Below, piece by piece: positions 63,985 through 64,000 of a DNA stretch of 64,000 nucleotides (its first letter is position 1; each line of letters opens with the position of its first letter). Location: assembly GCA_028284495.1 (NCBI GenBank), contig JANQRP010000004.1, positions 62,001-126,000 of the forward strand. The letters are read 5' to 3'. The notes beneath the pieces are model-generated. The model saw only the letters and a program-made list of their open reading frames with translations. It had not been told where the DNA came from and did not search any database. Position numbers and translations under genes: made by a program. The stretch comes from Longimicrobiales bacterium. Its GTDB lineage: Bacteria; Gemmatimonadota; Gemmatimonadetes; Longimicrobiales; Gaopeijiaceae.

Positions 63985-64000
63985 TGCGGGCCAGGGGCGG

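Overview
The window is a GC-rich, densely coded bacterial chromosome segment with about fifty genes, many overlapping by 4 bases (ATGA or GTGA), and no rRNA, tRNA, CRISPR array or insertion sequence that I can recognise. The gene content fits a Gram-negative, aerobically respiring member of Gemmatimonadota or a close relative such as Acidobacteriota. Pointers are three duplicated orphan FtsX/MacB-type permeases, a tricorn-type protease, a caa3-type cytochrome oxidase, a YpdA-like bacillithiol reductase and many lipoproteins. That placement is inference, since no marker gene in the window settles it.

Region 1 (1-9 kb): a DUF192 lipoprotein (cut by the left edge), a Trm112-like protein, the coxBACD oxidase operon, a TPR protein, an internally duplicated membrane protein, a membrane-anchored TPR-like protein and a VWA protein. 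Region 2 (9-28 kb): mutY, a propeller lipoprotein, tricorn protease, an ABM-like/ArsR pair with a clear operator, a MoxR/chelatase-type ATPase followed by a DUF922 protease gene broken by a TAG codon, ETF-ubiquinone oxidoreductase, a YVTN propeller, gamma-glutamyltransferase/NUDIX/small coiled-coil operon, lon with a strong terminator, and an ArsR/AHSA1/membrane-protein operon whose operator spans the start codon.

Region 3 (28-44 kb) is accessory in character. It has longer gaps, decayed genes and somewhat less GC-saturated third codon positions. It holds a GntR regulator divergent from a DUF4932 metallo-lipoprotein, three orphan permeases, a LytTR response regulator with a LytS-type kinase, a second YVTN propeller, a SnoaL-like protein, two gene remnants and another HExxH lipoprotein.

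Region 4 (44-64 kb): selD, SirB1-like and YgfZ-like proteins, an operon of two lipoproteins and YpdA, an atypical NRAMP transporter, a Tat-exported D-aminoacylase, a LuxE/LuxC-like pair, an AbrB-type protein, a NatAB-like ABC exporter, and a TgpA/DUF58/MoxR operon running off the right edge region.

The main discovery is that selD itself is a selenoprotein gene. Its true N-terminus continues upstream through an in-frame TGA at the catalytic cysteine position, with a strong SECIS-like hairpin directly downstream. A gene caller that treats TGA as stop loses the active site. This implies the organism decodes UGA as selenocysteine.
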